64,000 bases of DNA from Mesorhizobium sp. M8A.F.Ca.ET.218.01.1.1 (GTDB taxonomy: Bacteria > Pseudomonadota > Alphaproteobacteria > Rhizobiales > Rhizobiaceae), in the NCBI RefSeq assembly GCF_004791165.1, contig NZ_SRUZ01000006.1, forward strand, positions 62,001 through 126,000, given 5' to 3'. The notes beneath the pieces are model-generated. The model had not been told where the DNA came from. It searched no databases and saw nothing but the letters and a program-made list of their open reading frames with translations. The number at the start of each line of letters is the position of its first letter. Position 1 is the first letter of the stretch. Of the stretch, positions 17,280 to 25,518 are shown one piece after another. The translations under genes and the position numbers were made by a program.

Positions 17280-17729
17280 TCACCTGGTCTTCGAGATAAG
17301 CTTGTTCGAGCGCGACCGCAGTGGCGTTACATGCCGGTATTTCTTCATCATGGTGGTGAAATGGCTCTGGCTCGAGAAACCGCTGAGATGGGCAATGTCG
17401 GCGATCGCCAGGCTGCTCTCGGCAAGCAGTCTCTCCGCAAAATCCAGCCGCAGATCGAGAATATACTGATGCGGCGGCATCCCGAACGTCCGCGAGAAGG
17501 CCCGCACGAAGTGATAGGATGAAAGCCCGCAGACCGCGGCCATCTCGGAAATCGCCAGCTTGCGCGAGAAGTTCTCATCCAGGAAGTCCCGCACCTTGCC
17601 CGCACTGCTGGCGGAAAGCCCGCCTTTTACATTCGCCAGCGGCTGTCTCACCACATCCGCAATCCATCTTGGGGGGGCATCATCGCGCCGCACCGTTTCG
17701 GCCTCCTGAGGGGTCCCTGCGCAAGCCAA
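17280..17729 (-). CDS. AraC-family DNA-binding domain, truncated at the 5' end (possible pseudogene)
   Basis: The 149-residue frame holds a complete AraC two-helix-turn-helix domain: GGLSASSAGKVRDFLDENFS, then MAAVCGLSSYHFVRAFS and ADIAHLSGFSSQSHFTTMMK. Full-length relatives have about 150-200 more residues in front, and these are absent. The first 35 residues are not family-like. The gene may encode a DNA-binding-only protein or be a decayed copy. It is oriented towards the adhesin gene, whose candidate promoter begins 20 bp downstream, so it could have regulated that operon. Upstream DNA holds a second AraC wreck. Confidence 0.7.
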   Translation of the reverse strand: MACAGTPQEAETVRRDDAPPRWIADVVRQPLANVKGGLSASSAGKVRDFLDENFSRKLAISEMAAVCGLSSYHFVRAFSRTFGMPPHQYILDLRLDFAERLLAESSLAIADIAHLSGFSSQSHFTTMMKKYRHVTPLRSRSNKLISKTR

Positions 17730-18140
17730 ACCTTGGCGGCGTCCACGCGGTTCCCGGAAAAATAAATCGTGATGGACCAGTCTGGACCGCCATTACCGGG
17801 GGAATTGTCCGGGCCGGTGGAATTGTTCGAACAAGCCGGACGGACGGTGGTGAGGGCGAGCCGGCAAGAGATATCCCACTCCCCTCGACATCCATGCCGG
17901 TGGCAATCCTCGAAGCATCCGGGCGCATCGATCAATTTCTCGCCTCGACCATGGGCGCATTCGCGATGGACGTATTTTGCAGAACACCGATTTCCTTGCA
18001 GGAAATCCCGGTCTCCGAGCCCCGGGCACCTGATGGGGCGGCTTTGCCATACCGCGCGGCGCGGCTCTCCCGGCGAAGCCGTCCGGTTTTCTCTTGGACT
18101 CCTGGCCGTAATCGTTTCCGGTTGCAGGCGCAGAAGCGCC
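17730..18140. other. Gene-poor stretch between two AraC remnants
   Basis: Several overlapping frames are open in this stretch, but none gives a protein I recognise. Their composition looks like chance translation of GC-rich DNA. It is best read as decayed or rearranged sequence between the two AraC fragments. Confidence 0.5.
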
Positions 18141-18633
18141 TCAGTTTCTGGCGGAAGCATAACCGGTTGGTGTCCTTCCCCTGTGTTTCTTCATGGCGGC
18201 GGCTAAATGACTTTGATCCGAAAACCCGGCGAGGATTGCCGATGTCGAACTCATGAGCAGCCAAAGCCGACGGTGCTTCGGAAGAGATGGAGACCAGGGC
18301 ATTTTCCCTGGTCACGGACCAGGCAAGATTGCTGTCCACGCCGGCGGGATTGATGACGAGACACCCGACCGGCGCATCGTATTGCTGGAGCTTGTCGCTG
18401 CCGAGCGAGGCCCTCAACTTGCGTATGGGCGCAAGCACGATGCCTACGGAGTGTTCCTTGGCCGGGAATGCCTGCGAGCCTGGCCCGCGAACGGAATAGA
18501 TCACGCTTCCTTGCGCGGTGGCCCTTCGCGGACCGGCACTTTCAGGAATGATGTCCAGGACGTATCGAGCTGTCCGCTCCCGATCGATGCCTCGGGAAAC
18601 GCCGCTTTCCCGAGCCTCGTCCGCATTGTTCAT
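18141..18633 (-). pseudogene. AraC-family regulator with internal deletion and frameshift
   Basis: From an ATG at 18633 the frame encodes about 130 residues of an AraC sensor domain (ARYVLDIIPESAGPRRATAQ through PVGCLVINPAGVDSNLAWS to LAAHEFD). At about 18235-18248 the frame changes. The shifted frame reads ILAGFSDQSHLAAAMKKHRG and ends ASARN with a TGA at 18141-18143, which is exactly the C-terminal end of an AraC DNA-binding domain. The middle of the gene, including the first helix-turn-helix, is missing. The junction lies at GACATCG, a short homology that could have mediated the deletion. The product cannot be a working regulator. Confidence 0.8.
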
Positions 18634-18977
18634 TCGCGCTGCCTCAGCCGTATCGACGCTACTTCGAATACCCTTTTCCCGACCCGAACGCAGCGTAACG
18701 CACACACCTTGGCTTGGGAAGAACTCCCACGCGCAAAGAAAAATCTTTATTCGAGAAAGAAAAAAATGGCCAGCGAATAGGAGTTGACGAGCGTTCATTT
18801 TCGTCTGGCGCGAGGCCTCGTCATCCGGAGTTTCGCCGATCGGTCCTGACACGACCGGTCATGCGATTCTGTATTCTGGTCAACGACTGATTGAGGCCGT
18901 TGGCGCAGCCTGCGCGGATCATAACCTGTCCGCGAGATCGACGCCTGCGGTGTGGATCCGGTTATCGGCGGCCGCTG
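18634..18977. other. Intergenic stretch upstream of the AraC remnant
   Basis: I see no convincing gene here. The region from 18715 to 18780 is unusually A-rich for this window and could hold the old promoter of the AraC gene. An open frame continues upstream of the AraC start to 18852 but encodes no recognisable domain. Confidence 0.4.
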
Positions 18978-19172
18978 CTACAGATCACCGCGCCGTTTCT
19001 CGTACAGATCCCAGGCGAGTTCCACGAAAGCCAGAAGAACGTCGTCCCGATTCCAGCCGGCCGCCACCGCCGCCTGGACGATCTCATTGATGAGAGGCAG
19101 CAACTGCTCCTGGCATTCGGCCGACATATCGCCGTCGCCCGCGGGTGGCCCCCGGAAGTTGAAAGTCATCAT
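18978..19172 (-). CDS. Small conserved-looking hypothetical protein
   Basis: The 64-residue frame begins MMTFNFRGPP and ends ELAWDLYEKRRGDL, with a probable amphipathic helical core (LLPLINEIVQAAVAAGWNRD). The start is preceded by AGGGGGG at 6 nt, a strong ribosome-binding site. No signal peptide or membrane segment is visible. I do not recognise a family. The protein-like composition and the ribosome-binding site make it likely to be real. Confidence 0.6.
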   Translation of the reverse strand: MMTFNFRGPPAGDGDMSAECQEQLLPLINEIVQAAVAAGWNRDDVLLAFVELAWDLYEKRRGDL

Positions 19173-19528
19173 TCGGCGCCCCCCTCGCCTTCAATCGAAG
19201 TGTTACATCGGTAATTTCATTCCCTCTGATATACAATAGATGTAGCACCAAAGAACAGGAAACCCCGGAGGACCAAAGCAGCACAGGACGATGCCGGATC
19301 ACACCGGCTCTAAGCTTTCCTCTGGGTCAGGGTGGGCTTTCCCAAAGGGGACTCCATCGAAGCGTGATCGAGCAACTGCTCAGCGCTCGAACGACCGCCC
19401 GCCGCCAACAGGGCAGCAATGCTTCGCGGCGGAGGCTCTCGCGGTCGACGGCGCGCTTGCTGCCGCGCGTCGCCTCGTGACGGTTGACGACGCCACGCCG
19501 TCCCGGGAAAGCGCGGCAGCGGGCCGCG
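19173..19528. other. Intergenic stretch without recognised gene
   Basis: The DNA between the small protein and the BKACE gene holds a locally AT-rich patch (about 19205-19250) that could contain a promoter for the gene at 18978-19172. I see no gene, repeat or convincing terminator in the rest. Confidence 0.4.
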
Positions 19529-20491
19529 TCAGAAGGCGACCTGGTCGCCGCCCTTCAATGACAGGATTTCGCGCGCCTCGTCCGGTGTCGCCACTTCCAT
19601 GCCAAGCCCTTCGATGATCTTGCGCGCCAGCACGACCTGCTCGGCATTCGATTTGGCGAGTTTGCCCTTGCCGGCCCACAGGCTGTCCTCCAGCCCGACG
19701 CGGATGTTGCCGCCAAGCGCCGCCGACTGCGCGGCGATGCGCAACTGGCTGGCGCCGGCGCCGAGCACCGACCAGCGAAACTGGTCGCCAAACAAGCGGT
19801 CGGCGGTGCGCTTCATATGGGCGACATCCTCCGGATGCGTGCCGATGCCCCCAAGCAGGCCGAACACCGACTGCACGAAGAAGGGCGGCTTCACCAGCCC
19901 GCGATCGGCGAAATGGGAAAGGTTGTAGAGATGCGCGATGTCGTAGCACTCGAACTCGAAGCGCGTGCCGTTGTCGTAGCAAGTCGCCAGAATGTATTCG
20001 ATGTCCTTGAACGAATTGCGGAAGACGAGATCGCGCGTCGCTTCCAGATGCGGCTTTTCCCAGTCGAATTTGAAGGTCTCGTATTTGTCGGCGAGATGGT
20101 AGAGCCCGAAATTGATCGAACCCATGTTGAGCGAGGCCACTTCCGGTTTGAACTGAGCGGCCGGCTTCACCCGCTCCTCGACCTTCATGTAGGGACTGCC
20201 GCCGGTGGTGATGTTGATGGCGGCATTGGTGCCTTGCTTGACGCGCGGCAGGAAGCGGGCAAACGCCTCCGGCGTCTGGTCGGGCCTGCCGGTCTCGGGA
20301 TCGCGGGCATGCAGGTGCAGGATTGCCGCTCCCGCCTCGGCCGCCGCGATCGCTTCCGACGCGATCTGGTCCGGCGTGATCGGCAGATAGGGCGACATGG
20401 TCGGCGTGTGGATCGCTCCGGTCACCGCGCAGGTGATGATGACCTTGCCCCTGGCCACCGTGGCGCCGGGCTTGCGGCTGGTTTCTTTCAT
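19529..20491 (-). CDS. BKACE-family beta-keto acid cleavage enzyme
   Basis: The 320-residue protein belongs to the 3-keto-5-aminohexanoate cleavage enzyme (BKACE, DUF849) family. It has the zinc-binding motif HLHARDPETGRP, the NITTGGSPYM segment, and GLEDSLWAGKGKLAKSN near the C-terminus. Family members use acetyl-CoA to split a beta-keto acid into acetoacetate and a new CoA thioester. The ATG at 20491 has AGGAG 8 nt upstream and overlaps the upstream dehydrogenase stop. The coupled dehydrogenase would make the beta-keto acid that this enzyme cleaves. The substrate cannot be read from the sequence. Carnitine and other hydroxy acids are candidates known for this family. Confidence 0.92.
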   Translation of the reverse strand: MKETSRKPGATVARGKVIITCAVTGAIHTPTMSPYLPITPDQIASEAIAAAEAGAAILHLHARDPETGRPDQTPEAFARFLPRVKQGTNAAINITTGGSPYMKVEERVKPAAQFKPEVASLNMGSINFGLYHLADKYETFKFDWEKPHLEATRDLVFRNSFKDIEYILATCYDNGTRFEFECYDIAHLYNLSHFADRGLVKPPFFVQSVFGLLGGIGTHPEDVAHMKRTADRLFGDQFRWSVLGAGASQLRIAAQSAALGGNIRVGLEDSLWAGKGKLAKSNAEQVVLARKIIEGLGMEVATPDEAREILSLKGGDQVAF

Positions 20492-21435
20492 TGTCCGAAC
20501 TCCTGATCCGATTTCTTCTTGTGCGCCGCCAGCGCCATCAGCCGGCGATCGCGCCACACTTGCCGCTCGCCTAGTTTTTCCCTCGGCAGGCGTTTGCCGC
20601 GCTCGGCCTCGACCGTCTCCATCACCTCGCCCGCCCAGTCGATCCGGCGCAACATCTGCGGGAAGATGTTGGAATAGATGCCCTGGTAACGCTCGACATA
20701 GTCGCGCACGCCGCCGGGCGCGTTGAGGTCGATGGTCTCGAACGGTCCCATGAAGGACCAGCGCAGCGCCAGCCCGTCGCGGATGCCGATATCGACGTCC
20801 TCGACGCTGGCATAGCCGTCGGCGACGAGCCGGAACGCTTCCTCCAGCAACGCGCCCTGCAGGCGGTTCATGATGAACCCGTCGAGTTCGCGCTTCATCA
20901 CCAGCGGCGCATGGCCGGCCTCGATGAGGAAGGCGCGTGTTCTTTCGAGCGTCTCGGCCGATGTCCACGGCGCTGGCACGACCTCGGCGGCGGGAATGAG
21001 GTAGGGCGGATTGATCGGATGCACGACAAGGCAGCGATGCCGCCCTTGCAAATGGTCGGTGAATTTCGACGGCAACAGCGCCGAGCTGGAACTGGCGATC
21101 ACCGCTCGCGGATCGGCAGCAGAGTCGATCAGCGAAAACACCTCACGCTTGACCTCGAGATTTTCCGGCGTGTTCTCCTGGACATGGATCGCGCCGGCCA
21201 GCGCCTCGCCGAGTTCGGCGGCAACAGTGATGCGATCGAGCACGGTGGCGGCGGACTGTCCCCGCAGCAGGTCGTTGGCAGCGAGATCGCCGAGCACACC
21301 GGCTATGTAGTCGCGCGCGCCGCCGGTCGCGGCGCGGGACTGGTCCCACATGCGGACGTCATGACCGGCGCGCGCGAAACTGATCGCCCAGGCCCGCCCG
21401 ATGAATCCGCTGCCGACGATCGCAACCTGTGCCAT
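20488..21435 (-). CDS. 3-hydroxyacid dehydrogenase of the 3-hydroxyacyl-CoA dehydrogenase / lambda-crystallin type
   Basis: The 315-residue protein has the NAD motif VGSGFIGRAWAISFARAG and the C-terminal signature ALRWSFMGPFETIDLNAPGG. The latter is typical of lambda-crystallin (L-gulonate 3-dehydrogenase) and L-carnitine dehydrogenase relatives rather than true fatty-acid enzymes. The ATG at 21435 has GAGG 9 nt upstream. Its stop overlaps the BKACE start, and the SDR gene ends 11 bp upstream. I infer that it oxidises a beta-hydroxy acid to the beta-keto acid used by BKACE. Confidence 0.88.
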   Translation of the reverse strand: MAQVAIVGSGFIGRAWAISFARAGHDVRMWDQSRAATGGARDYIAGVLGDLAANDLLRGQSAATVLDRITVAAELGEALAGAIHVQENTPENLEVKREVFSLIDSAADPRAVIASSSSALLPSKFTDHLQGRHRCLVVHPINPPYLIPAAEVVPAPWTSAETLERTRAFLIEAGHAPLVMKRELDGFIMNRLQGALLEEAFRLVADGYASVEDVDIGIRDGLALRWSFMGPFETIDLNAPGGVRDYVERYQGIYSNIFPQMLRRIDWAGEVMETVEAERGKRLPREKLGERQVWRDRRLMALAAHKKKSDQEFGQ

Positions 21436-21446
21436 GGATCTTGCCC

Positions 21447-22253
21447 TCAAAGTGTTTCGACATTGCCGTCGACGCCGAGCGACTGGCCGGAAATGTTTAT
21501 CCCCGCATCCGAAAGCAGGAAGGCGACCATCGAGGCGACATCATAAGGGCTGGTCATGCGGCGCAGCGAGATGTTCTGCAGATAGCGCCCGGTCATTTCT
21601 TCGTGGCTGATGCCGATCTGCCTGGCGCGCGCCGAGATGACGCCCTCGATGCGGGGACCCTCGATGATGCCGGGCAGGATGGCATTGACCCTGATGCCGT
21701 GCGGCCCGAGCTCCTTGGCAAGGCTCTGTGTGAAGCCGATCACGCCGAACTTGGCGGCCGAGTAAGGCGTGCGGAAAGCATAGCCGTGGCGGCCGGCGGC
21801 CGACGACATCGAGACGATCGAGCCGCCTCCCGCCGCCTTGATCATCGGCACGGCGCGCCGCGCGCACAGGAACTGGCCGGTCAGGCAGACATCGAGACAG
21901 CGCCGCCAGTCGTTCGGCTCGATCTCGTCGACGCCGCCGGTCGGGCCGGCAATGCCGGCATTGTTGATCAGGGCATCGAGCCCGCCGAGCTTTTCGGCGA
22001 CCGTCTCGAACAGCCGGTCGACGTCGTCTTCGTGTGAGACGTCGGCCTTGACCGCGGCCACCAGATCGATCTTGCCGGGAGCGGCAGCCAGCGCCTCGTC
22101 GGACACGTCGCAGACGACGATGCGCGCCCCGAGCCGCGACAGCGTGTCGGCGATGGCGAAACCAATGCCGCCGGCGCCTGCTGTCACCAGCACGCGCTGT
22201 CCATTGAGGCCGGCCAGAAATTCCGCCGCCGTTTCAGGTGCCTTTGTGCTCAT
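21447..22253 (-). CDS. SDR-family oxidoreductase
   Basis: The 268-residue classical short-chain dehydrogenase has the cofactor motif TAGAGGIG, a DV adenine-binding pair, the NNAG motif, and the catalytic Ser (SMSSAAG) with YSAAK. It is the first gene of the three-gene operon with the lambda-crystallin-type dehydrogenase and BKACE. Its specificity is unknown. It could oxidise an alcohol ahead of the other two steps. Immediately upstream lies the remnant of a divergent GntR regulator. Confidence 0.9.
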   Translation of the reverse strand: MSTKAPETAAEFLAGLNGQRVLVTAGAGGIGFAIADTLSRLGARIVVCDVSDEALAAAPGKIDLVAAVKADVSHEDDVDRLFETVAEKLGGLDALINNAGIAGPTGGVDEIEPNDWRRCLDVCLTGQFLCARRAVPMIKAAGGGSIVSMSSAAGRHGYAFRTPYSAAKFGVIGFTQSLAKELGPHGIRVNAILPGIIEGPRIEGVISARARQIGISHEEMTGRYLQNISLRRMTSPYDVASMVAFLLSDAGINISGQSLGVDGNVETL

Positions 22254-22261
22254 CGTCCGTC

Positions 22262-22459
22262 CTTCCCATCGAGAACCTGTGGCTGCAGATCAGCCCCTAT
22301 TTCAACATGCTGCACGATTCGGGAAACTATTCGACCGCCAACGAACATCATCAGGAGATGTTCGCGGCCCTGTGTGATCACGACGGCGACGCCGTCAAGG
22401 CCGCGGTGCGCGCCGATATCGACGCCGCTTTCAATGTCCTGGTTGGCTTGCTCAAATAA
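22262..22459 (+). pseudogene. C-terminal remnant of a GntR-family (FCD domain) regulator
   Basis: The frame reads LPIENLWLQISPYFNMLHDS and continues through ANEHHQEMFAAL and VRADIDAAFNVLVGLL to a stop. This is the last 65 or so residues of an FCD ligand-binding domain. There is no helix-turn-helix part. The homology begins within 10 bp of the start codon of the divergent SDR gene, so a deletion probably removed the regulator's front half together with the original intergenic control region. A short frame opening at 22238 is unlikely to give a functional product. Confidence 0.75.
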
Positions 22460-22559
22460 CCGTGCGCCGGCCGTTCTCTCACCGGCGGAGCCCAATGGGT
22501 GAGTGTGGAAATCGCCGGCTGCATTGCCTTCCGCGGGCGCTCGCTGGATAGTCCTGGCA

Positions 22560-24023
22560 ATGTTCGAGACCCTGGCGATTCACTGGCCCCAAATACTGGC
22601 GATCATCTCGGTGGTGATGGCGACCATCGGCATTGCCCATGCCGTCATGACCAAGGAGGACGTCCGCGCCGCCACCGGCTGGGTCGGCATCATGGTGCTG
22701 TCGCCGATTCTCGGCGTGCTGATCTATGCCGTGGCCGGCATCAACCGCATCCGCCGCGCCACGATCAGCGCGCAGCGCCCGCTTGCCGAGGGCCTGGTGT
22801 CGGCCAAGCATGAGCGCGACGTCGCCGCCGAAGAGGCGCTGATCATCGAGCGCTATGGACAGCGGTTCACCGGCCTCAGAACGCTGGGCGACAGGGTGGC
22901 GCGGCGCGCGCTCAACCCGGGAAATGCAATCGACGTGCTGGAAAGCGGCGACGAGGCCTACCCCGCCATGTGCGCGGCGATCGACGGGGCCGAGCGCAGC
23001 GTCCTGCTCGAGACCTATATTTTCGACAATGACGCGGTCGGCCTGCTTTTCGTCGAAGCGCTGGCCGGCGCTGTCCAGCGCGGCGTCACCGTGCGTGTGC
23101 TGATCGATGCCGTCGGCGCCCGCTACTCCGTCCCCAGCATCCTGGGGCATCTGCGTCGCGCCAACATCACGGCGGATGTTTTCAACGGCAACATCGTCAT
23201 GGGCCTGCGCTTGCCCTATGCCAATCTGCGGACCCACCGCAAGATCCTGGTGGTCGACGGCACGGTTGCCTTTACCGGCGGCATGAACATCCGCAAGGGT
23301 TTTTCAGCGGAGTTCGCCGGGTCGAACAGCGCCCAGGACACGCATTTCCAGGTCACCGGACCCGTTGTCGCCGATCTCTTCTCGGTCGCCGCGGAAGACT
23401 GGCGCTTCGCCACCAAGGAGGCGCTGAAGGGCGATGCCTGGCGGATCACACCGGTTTCACCGCCCGCTGGCCAGCCGATGCTGGTGCGTGCGGTTGCATC
23501 CGGGCCGGACGCCAGCAACGAAACCAACCACAAACTGATGATCGGCGCCTTCTCGGTCGCGCGCAAGTCGATACGCCTGATGTCGCCCTATTTCCTGCCG
23601 GACCGGGAACTGATCAGCGCCCTGGTTACCGCGGCCAGGCGCGGCGTCGAGATCGATGTCGTGGTGCCGGCGGTGAACAACCTCTTCCTCGTCGACCGCG
23701 CCATGACCGCCCAATTCGACCAGATCCTGAAGAATTATTGCCGCATATGGCGCACGGAAGGCCCCTTCGATCATTCCAAGCTGCTTTCGATCGACGGCGT
23801 ATGGGCTTATGTCGGGTCCTCCAACCTCGATGCACGTTCGCTGCGGCTCAACTTCGAGATCGATCTGGAGGTCCTCGACGCGGGTTTTGCCACCGAGATC
23901 GAGACCCGGATCGGATCGGCGATCGAAACGGCCGTTCCAGTGACGCTGGCCTCCTTGCGCGCGCGGCCCTTCATCATCCGCCTGTTTGACCGCATCCTCT
24001 GGCTGGGATCGCCCTATCTCTGA
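22560..24023 (+). CDS. cls: Cardiolipin synthase (phospholipase D family)
   Basis: The 487-residue protein has two N-terminal hydrophobic segments (ILAIISVVMATIGIAHAVM and GIMVLSPILGVLIYAVAGI) and two HKD motifs, THRKILVVDGTVAFTGGMN and DHSKLLSIDGVWAYVGSSN. This is the standard layout of bacterial cardiolipin synthases, which join phosphatidyl groups at the inner membrane. I started it at the ATG at 22560, giving MFETLAIHW directly before the first membrane segment. An EEP-family phosphatase gene follows 120 bp downstream, as in the clsB-ybhP pair of enteric bacteria. Confidence 0.92.
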   Translation: MFETLAIHWPQILAIISVVMATIGIAHAVMTKEDVRAATGWVGIMVLSPILGVLIYAVAGINRIRRATISAQRPLAEGLVSAKHERDVAAEEALIIERYGQRFTGLRTLGDRVARRALNPGNAIDVLESGDEAYPAMCAAIDGAERSVLLETYIFDNDAVGLLFVEALAGAVQRGVTVRVLIDAVGARYSVPSILGHLRRANITADVFNGNIVMGLRLPYANLRTHRKILVVDGTVAFTGGMNIRKGFSAEFAGSNSAQDTHFQVTGPVVADLFSVAAEDWRFATKEALKGDAWRITPVSPPAGQPMLVRAVASGPDASNETNHKLMIGAFSVARKSIRLMSPYFLPDRELISALVTAARRGVEIDVVVPAVNNLFLVDRAMTAQFDQILKNYCRIWRTEGPFDHSKLLSIDGVWAYVGSSNLDARSLRLNFEIDLEVLDAGFATEIETRIGSAIETAVPVTLASLRARPFIIRLFDRILWLGSPYL

Positions 24024-24144
24024 GAAATCCTGTCTTTAACAAAATGACGTGTTTGCCCGATAGCGTGTCGCCAACCATGGAACATCGGCCGAATGACTCT
24101 ATTTCTAGGTGCATGATGAGAACGGCAGGGATGATGGGCACGCT

Positions 24145-24945
24145 ATGCGAATGAATGGGCGCAGCCTGCCGGCCAGCATGCTCCTGTCCATTCGCGACAG
24201 GCGGATGCGCAAGGCCAACGCCTTGTCGCCGAAGAAGGACGGCGTCACCGGGACGCTGGTCGCCTCCTACAACGTCCACAAATGCATCGGCGTCGACCGC
24301 AAGTTCGATCCCGACCGCACCAGCCGCGTCATCCGCGAGATCGCCCCCGACGTCATCGCCCTGCAGGAGGCCGACAATCGCTTCGGCGACCGCGACGGGC
24401 TCCTCGACCTGCACCGTCTTGAACTGGAAACCGGCCTCGTGCCTGTGCCCATTTCCGCAACGGGCAAAGGCCATGGCTGGCACGGCAATGTCCTGCTGTT
24501 CAAAAGGGGCGTCGTTCGCGACGTGCATCAGATCAGGCTTCCAGGTCTCGAACCCCGCGGTGCCGTGGTGGCCGAGATCGATCTCGACGGGAACCAGTCC
24601 TTGCGCATCATCGCGGCCCATCTGGGGTTGCTGCGCCGCTCCCGCTCGCAGCAGGCCCAGGTCGTGCTTGATATCATGAACAGCCCCGACGAGAAGCCGA
24701 CGCTCCTGCTCGGCGATCTGAACGAATGGCGGCTCGGAAACCGCTCCGCGCTGAACACGCTGCACGCAACCTTCGGCCCGCAGCCGCCAGCAGTCCCCAC
24801 CTTCCCGTCCAACCTGCCGCTGCTGGCACTCGACCGGATCATGGCCAACCGGCACGGCATGATCGCGACCGTCGAAGCGCATGACACGCCGCTGTCGCGC
24901 GTGGCCTCCGACCATCTGCCGCTGACCGCCTTCGTTCGCCTGTAG
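24145..24945 (+). CDS. Endonuclease/exonuclease/phosphatase (EEP) family protein, YbhP-like
   Basis: The 266-residue protein shows the EEP motifs in order: SYNVHK, IALQEADNR (metal-binding Glu), HGWHGNVLLF, GDLNEWR and the terminal SDHLPLTAF (catalytic Asp-His). No signal peptide is obvious. It follows the cardiolipin synthase gene on the same strand, and such pairs are widespread, so a phospholipid-related phosphodiesterase role is a reasonable inference. Nuclease activity cannot be excluded. The exact start is uncertain because several in-frame ATGs lie close together. Confidence 0.87.
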   Translation: MRMNGRSLPASMLLSIRDRRMRKANALSPKKDGVTGTLVASYNVHKCIGVDRKFDPDRTSRVIREIAPDVIALQEADNRFGDRDGLLDLHRLELETGLVPVPISATGKGHGWHGNVLLFKRGVVRDVHQIRLPGLEPRGAVVAEIDLDGNQSLRIIAAHLGLLRRSRSQQAQVVLDIMNSPDEKPTLLLGDLNEWRLGNRSALNTLHATFGPQPPAVPTFPSNLPLLALDRIMANRHGMIATVEAHDTPLSRVASDHLPLTAFVRL

Positions 24946-25053
24946 CATGTGGCCGATAACACCTTGATGTCGCCGGCGTCGCAAAGCGTGTGGATTCGAG
25001 CGGAACACCCGGTTCTTCAGCGAGTTTATGTGTTGAATATACAGGAGGATGGA

Positions 25054-25374
25054 ATGAAAAAGTTGATTTTGGCCTCGGTGCTGGCATTCGCCGCGACAGC
25101 GGCAGCGATGGCGCCAACCCAAGCCGCCAGCCTGACTATCCAGTCCGACGACGGCGGCCAATATTCCTCGGATGACGATTCCGGAATCGTCGTTCGCCGT
25201 CATCATATGCGCCACTATGACAACGAGTATGACGGCGACCAGAACGCTCAGTACGATGACTACGACAATGGCGGCTACCGCTGGCGCCACCACCATCACC
25301 GCTGCCACACGGAAACGATTGTGCATTGGCGCCACCACCACAGAGTGTTCGAGGACGTTCGCGTCTGCGGCTGA
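25054..25374 (+). CDS. Small exported histidine-rich protein
   Basis: The 106-residue protein begins MKKLILASVLAFAATAAAMA with an AAxA-like cleavage region and is preceded by AGGAGG, a strong ribosome-binding site. The mature part has an acidic Asp/Tyr-rich middle (HYDNEYDGDQNAQYDDYDNG) and a His-rich end (WRHHHHRCHTE, WRHHHRVFEDVRVC) with two cysteines. Periplasmic metal binding is plausible from composition but unproven. I recognise no named family. Confidence 0.8.
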   Translation: MKKLILASVLAFAATAAAMAPTQAASLTIQSDDGGQYSSDDDSGIVVRRHHMRHYDNEYDGDQNAQYDDYDNGGYRWRHHHHRCHTETIVHWRHHHRVFEDVRVCG

Positions 25375-25381
25375 GGTCGCT

Positions 25382-25413
25382 CCGTCTCCTGATCCAACCG
25401 TCTCCTGATCCAA
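25382..25413. repeat. Perfect 16-bp tandem duplication
   Basis: CCGTCTCCTGATCCAA occurs twice head-to-tail just after the histidine-rich protein gene. It looks like a replication-slippage duplication in non-coding DNA. Confidence 0.85.
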
Positions 25414-25414
25414 C

Positions 25415-25436
25415 CCTTGGCGGGTTGCCGCCAAGG
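25415..25436 (+). terminator. Strong hairpin after the histidine-rich protein gene
   Basis: CCTTGGCGG-GTTG-CCGCCAAGG is a perfect 9-bp stem with a 4-nt loop. There is no T-run after it, so it may be a weak or factor-assisted terminator separating the upstream gene from nasT. Confidence 0.45.
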
Positions 25437-25480
25437 ATAGCCGTTGACAGCCGTCGCCTCCCGCCGACGCCGCCATTGCC

Positions 25481-25494
25481 GCATTGCACAAATT
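25481..25494. promoter_or_regulatory. Motif upstream of nasT shared with the nrtA control region
   Basis: GCATTGCACAAATT lies 25 bp upstream of the nasT start. The first 12 bases recur exactly at 27381-27392, upstream of the sigma54 promoter of the nitrate operon. The shared element may be a common regulator site. Confidence 0.35.
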
Positions 25495-25518
25495 TCCGAG
25501 CGTGCCCACAATGCGGGC

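Noticed and set aside
18253..18780. Rightward open frame of 175 codons opposite the AraC remnant
   Set aside because: The opposite strand gives clear AraC sensor-domain text. The rightward frame has no motif and is a shadow.
19529..20968. Long N-terminal extension of the BKACE frame
   Set aside because: The extension overlaps the dehydrogenase gene in another frame and is not family-like. The ATG at 20491 has a strong AGGAG.
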